Shown: piece after piece, positions 35,308 to 38,459 of the stretch
How positions within the stretch are numbered: the stretch's first letter is position 1
Layout of the letters: every line of letters begins with the position of its first letter
Origin: Psychrobacter sp. UBA5136
GTDB taxonomy: Bacteria; Pseudomonadota; Gammaproteobacteria; Pseudomonadales; Moraxellaceae
Direction of reading: 5' to 3'
Assembly: GCF_002414005.1 (NCBI RefSeq)
Contig: NZ_DHYG01000020.1
Coordinates: 1 to 38,459, forward strand
DNA: 38,459 nt
Translations under genes and position numbers: made by a program
Notes under the pieces: generated by a model
Seen by the model: only the letters and a program-made list of their open reading frames with translations
Database searches by the model: none
What the model was told of the DNA's origin: nothing

Positions 35308-35352
35308 AAGCGTTAACTAACTATAAATTTTATCCATAGTTAGTTAACGCTT
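35308..35352. terminator. Long perfect hairpin between guaD and roxA
   Basis: A perfect 17-bp stem (35308-35324 with 35336-35352) with an 11-nt loop, between convergent genes. There is no long T run after it on either strand, so it is an atypical terminator; the GTTAAC-rich arms could also be a protein-binding site. Confidence 0.55.
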
Positions 35353-35364
35353 ATAGTGAGTATG

Positions 35365-36537
35365 TTATTCAGGATAATCTAACCACACCCAACCATTTTC
35401 AAGCCACTCGCTTAAATCGTCTGGGTCAATGCCAGCGACATCCTGACCTTGCAGTTGCTCACCATTCGCTAGGCGGACCAGTATCGCAATTGCCTGTTCA
35501 TCAAGACCGTCAAGGCGTTGACCATTAGCATATAAAGCGACACCGTTATTGGTATGGTTATAAATTAAACGATGGTTATAATCGGCTTGTAGCGTTGCGC
35601 CATCCGCTAAAGCCTGCACTAATTCATCCGTATCCAAGCTTTCTTCTGGCACCAGCGCATCGTATTGACGTTTACTAACCACTTCAGACACCGCTTGACG
35701 AATAATCTCATCACCGCGCTCAGATTGTAGCATTTGTAAGAGCTGGTGTTTCATCGCCTCAATACTGCTCGCTTTTAATTCACCCGATGCTTGCAGCGCT
35801 TGGGGCAATAGCATGGGAATAAACAAATCGCTGTCGTTGGTGGCAATATCCGCCATACTATCAATAATTTGCATCAAGTTTGGACGACGGCAGCCAAATG
35901 AAAACGTCAGGCAATCATCTTGCGCGACGCCAAAATGCGACAATTTTGGCGGTACATAAAGCACGTCACCTGCTTCTAATATCTCATCAAAGATAATCTC
36001 GCCCATATCGTCAAATAATCGAATCGGCTCATCGGCGACAAACTCAGTATTTTTATCACAAAATTTGCCGAGCAGCCAACGCCGATGGCCGTAGCCTTGT
36101 GCTAAAAACACATCATAATCGTCATAATGTTTGCCGACGGAGCCGCCTTTTGGCGCATAAGACACCATAATATCGTCGCGTTGCCACTGCGGAATAAAAT
36201 CAAACGCTTGCCACAATTGCCCAAGCTCAGGCGACCATTGCTCAAGATTTTGCACGAGTACCGTCCACTGCGCAGGTAAGTTAGCAAAATCGCTTTCAGT
36301 TAATGGGCTTTTTTTAAGTTGCCACTGCGGCAGGCCGTCTTGCTTGGTAGCGGCTTGAGTGAGCAGGCGCGCTGAAGCGTCTTCTTCTAACGCTAGGCCG
36401 AGCATATCGTCTGGCTCAAACATACCAATCAGCTGCGGTAAGCCTTGTTTAATAAGAAGCGGTTTTTGTTGCCAATACACGCTTAAGAACTGCTCAGCAG
36501 TCATAGAATCGGGCAGACAAAGAGGTATATAGGTCAT
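35365..36537 (-). CDS. roxA: Ribosomal protein uL16 arginine hydroxylase (RoxA/YcfD, JmjC-cupin)
   Basis: 390 residues, as in E. coli YcfD (373). The JmjC core shows SVGKHYDDYDVFLAQGYGHR, with the HxD iron-binding pair, and later DVLYVPPKLSHFGVAQDDCL, with the distal His; the 2-oxoglutarate-binding region lies between them. The opening MTAEQFLSVYWQQKPLLIKQ is the family-typical N-terminus, and a C-terminal winged-helix-like region follows. The enzyme hydroxylates an arginine of ribosomal protein uL16 using oxygen and 2-oxoglutarate. GGAT lies 6 bases before the ATG. Monocistronic; divergent from the small lipoprotein. Confidence 0.92.
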   Translation of the reverse strand: MTYIPLCLPDSMTAEQFLSVYWQQKPLLIKQGLPQLIGMFEPDDMLGLALEEDASARLLTQAATKQDGLPQWQLKKSPLTESDFANLPAQWTVLVQNLEQWSPELGQLWQAFDFIPQWQRDDIMVSYAPKGGSVGKHYDDYDVFLAQGYGHRRWLLGKFCDKNTEFVADEPIRLFDDMGEIIFDEILEAGDVLYVPPKLSHFGVAQDDCLTFSFGCRRPNLMQIIDSMADIATNDSDLFIPMLLPQALQASGELKASSIEAMKHQLLQMLQSERGDEIIRQAVSEVVSKRQYDALVPEESLDTDELVQALADGATLQADYNHRLIYNHTNNGVALYANGQRLDGLDEQAIAILVRLANGEQLQGQDVAGIDPDDLSEWLENGWVWLDYPE

Positions 36538-36686
36538 TGATAAATCCGTGTCGGTAAATGGGGAGAAGATTAATAGTAAGGATGGCTTTATAGGCGGGTT
36601 TTAATGGTTTATGATTATCACCTAACTGATGAGCATTGTTTAAATAAGAGACATCGTCAGCGCATCCCATCAATCGTAGGACATTT

Positions 36687-36878
36687 ATGAAAAAATTACA
36701 TTTTATCGTCATTATTGCAAGCGTGTTTTTATTACAAGCCTGCGTGCACAAAATCGTGACGGTACCCGCCAAAATCGCTTATAAAACCACCAAAGGCGTG
36801 GTCAAAGGTACGGTCGCTGTTGGCAAAGCTATCATCCCAGGTGACAGTGATGACAATGATAAAAAGGATAAAAAATAA
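36687..36878 (+). CDS. Small lipoprotein (NF038104-like)
   Basis: 63 residues. A type II signal peptide MKKLHFIVIIASVFLLQAC places the lipidated Cys at 19. The mature part has VTVPAKIAYKTTKGVVKGTV, a pattern I associate with a small lipoprotein family of Moraxellaceae, and ends in a hydrophilic DDNDKKDKK tail. AGGA lies 5 bases before the ATG. Envelope location is predicted, function unknown. It sits between roxA and purB with its own hairpin downstream. Confidence 0.78.
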   Translation: MKKLHFIVIIASVFLLQACVHKIVTVPAKIAYKTTKGVVKGTVAVGKAIIPGDSDDNDKKDKK

Positions 36879-36941
36879 AATCTTACCCATCAACTAACTG
36901 CCTTTTAGGACAAGTAATAGTAGGTAAGGTCGATGTTTTCA

Positions 36942-36975
36942 ATATAAATGAATAGGTAGTCCTACTCATTTATAT
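36942..36975. terminator. Hairpin between small lipoprotein and purB
   Basis: A 15-bp stem with one mismatch (36942-36956 with 36961-36975) and loop TAGT between convergent genes. AT-rich ends, no pure T run; probably a shared terminator. Confidence 0.6.
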
Positions 36976-37000
36976 CTATCTTAAAATACGGCCGCTAGCA

Positions 37001-38404
37001 TTAAAGCTTAGCAATCCACTCTTTAATCGTGCGCGCTTGCTCAGCGGCGTTGCCAGTATAAGTTGCAGGGGTCAGCTGACGAAGGCGTTCTTTATCGCTA
37101 TCTGAAACCGCTGCCAGCTCATCACTTTCAACGAAAGTTAGCATGGCTTCACGCGTCATGGCATTTCCGCGGGTCAGGGCTTTGAGCTTCTCGTATGGAT
37201 TTTCAACGCGGTAGCGGCGCATAACCGTCTGAATCGGCTCAGCCAATACTTCTTGCGCTTGATCCAAATCGTCATTTAGGCGCTGCGCATTTAATTCAAG
37301 CTTACCAACACCTTTTAGGCACGCATCATAAGCAATCATGCTTTGCGCCAGGCCAACACCAATATTACGCAGAACCGTAGAGTCGGACAAATCGCGCTGC
37401 ATACGAGAAATTGGTAGCTTTTCACCCAAATGCGCAAGCATCGCGTTCGCCACGCCTAGGTTACCTTCAGAATTTTCAAAATCAATCGGGTTGACTTTAT
37501 GCGGCATGGTAGAAGAACCCACTTCACCTTCTTTTAGGCGCTGCTTAAAATAGCCTAAGCTAATATATTGCCAAATATCACGGTTAAAATCGATTAAAAT
37601 AGTATTAAAGCGTTTAACCGCATCAAACAGCTCAGCGATATAATCATGCGGCTCAATTTGTGTGGTGTATGGATTAAAGGTTAGCGCCAAACGCTGGTCA
37701 ATAAATTGCTCAGCGTGCGCTTGCCAATCAACATCAGGGTAGGCAGAGAAATGGGCATTATAGTTACCAACGGCGCCGTTGATTTTACCCAGTAGCTCTA
37801 CTTGACCGATTTGCTTGATTTGGCGGGCTAGGCGATAGGCAACGTTTGCCATCTCTTTACCAAGCGTTGTTGGACTTGCCGTTTGGCCATGCGTGCGTGA
37901 CAACATGGGCTGGTCCGCATGAGCAATCGCCAAATCAACGATGCTGTCGGTCACTTGCTGCATTTTAGCCAGCACAACCTCGCGGCTGTCCTTTAACATC
38001 AACGCATACGACAAGTTATTGATATCTTCACTGGTGCAGGCGAAGTGAATAAATTCTAAGCTATCTTCTAATTGCTGGTTGCCGCGGAACTTATCTTTAA
38101 TAAAATATTCAACCGCTTTTACATCGTGGTTGGTCGTCGCTTCGATATCTTTAATCGCTTGCGCATCCGCTTCGTTAAAGTTATCAACGATGCTATTTAA
38201 AAAGGCATTGGTATCGGCATCAAACGCTGCCAACTCACCAATCGCGGTATTATCCGCCAGTGACTGTAACCAGCGAATCTCGACGGTAACGCGGGCTTTA
38301 ATCAAACCAAATTCAGATAAATAAGGACGTAAGCTATCGGCTTTTGATGCATAACGGCCATCAATTGGGGAGAGTGCGGTTAAGGCAGATAAAGAGTTGG
38401 TCAT
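37001..38404 (-). CDS. purB: Adenylosuccinate lyase PurB
   Basis: 467 residues, near E. coli PurB (456). The N-terminal LSALTALSPIDGRYASKADS is typical of the E. coli-type enzyme. Active-site features are TTNHDVKAVEYFIKDK, FACTSEDINNLSYALML, LSRTHGQTASPTTLGKEM and the fumarase/aspartase-superfamily signature GSSTMPHKVNPIDFENSEGN with the catalytic Ser loop. It acts twice in purine synthesis, releasing fumarate from SAICAR and adenylosuccinate. GAGG lies 7 bases before ATG 38404. The upstream gene (often hflD or mnmA in gammaproteobacteria) is outside the window. Confidence 0.97.
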   Translation of the reverse strand: MTNSLSALTALSPIDGRYASKADSLRPYLSEFGLIKARVTVEIRWLQSLADNTAIGELAAFDADTNAFLNSIVDNFNEADAQAIKDIEATTNHDVKAVEYFIKDKFRGNQQLEDSLEFIHFACTSEDINNLSYALMLKDSREVVLAKMQQVTDSIVDLAIAHADQPMLSRTHGQTASPTTLGKEMANVAYRLARQIKQIGQVELLGKINGAVGNYNAHFSAYPDVDWQAHAEQFIDQRLALTFNPYTTQIEPHDYIAELFDAVKRFNTILIDFNRDIWQYISLGYFKQRLKEGEVGSSTMPHKVNPIDFENSEGNLGVANAMLAHLGEKLPISRMQRDLSDSTVLRNIGVGLAQSMIAYDACLKGVGKLELNAQRLNDDLDQAQEVLAEPIQTVMRRYRVENPYEKLKALTRGNAMTREAMLTFVESDELAAVSDSDKERLRQLTPATYTGNAAEQARTIKEWIAKL

Positions 38405-38459
38405 GGCAGTACCTCAAATAGTTGTAGAAAGTAAAAGAAATGAACTACCCACTACCTAA

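Overview
The window looks like a chromosomal segment of a Moraxellaceae gammaproteobacterium, most likely Psychrobacter. This rests on the moderate G+C content, long AT-rich spacers, protein style (acidic or low-complexity extensions in RpoD, RluD, DnaG and BamD) and gene neighbourhoods. The genus call is inference from recognition, not from a search. The content is mostly core genome, with accessory or metabolic inserts between core blocks.

Layout. 1-153 is the 3' end of an IS630-type transposase. 275-9357 is a core block: rpoD and dnaG (minus strand), bamD (minus) divergent from rluD-pgeF (plus); the bamD/rluD/pgeF order is also known from E. coli. 9503-12400 holds a YedE/YeeE-type sulfur transporter, a 132-bp MITE-like element with a perfect 8-bp target duplication, a flavodoxin-fold quinone reductase-like gene and a small lipoprotein. 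13100-17169 is a redox cluster: a membrane-anchored tri-haem cytochrome c, a twin-arginine flavin amine oxidase and a mono-haem lipoprotein cytochrome c. 17389-21144 is tolQRAB (minus), with no pal after tolB. 21668-22963 is an AzgA-type purine permease preceded by a degenerate 26-bp repeat array that runs into its ribosome binding site. 23835-27808 is a proline catabolic operon in which PutA is split: the PRODH-P5CDH core is one protein and the PutA C-terminal domain is a separate downstream gene. 28158-35256 is a purine catabolic operon, xdhA-xdhB-xdhC-guaD, behind a long leader with a candidate promoter, an inverted repeat and a 10-codon leader ORF. 35365-38404 holds the ribosomal oxygenase roxA/ycfD, a small lipoprotein and purB.

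How the genes work together. GuaD turns guanine into xanthine and XdhAB (matured by XdhC) oxidises hypoxanthine/xanthine to urate; the permease upstream of putA could supply the bases. PutA plus its detached C-terminal domain would oxidise proline to glutamate. The exported amine oxidase lies between two c-type cytochromes, which suggests it works as a dehydrogenase feeding electrons into the respiratory chain rather than as an oxygen-using oxidase (inference, by analogy with NicA2/CycN). Most convergent gene ends share bidirectional hairpin terminators.

The two observations most worth following up are the split PutA and the amine oxidase-cytochrome cluster, then the MITE and the RBS-containing repeat array.
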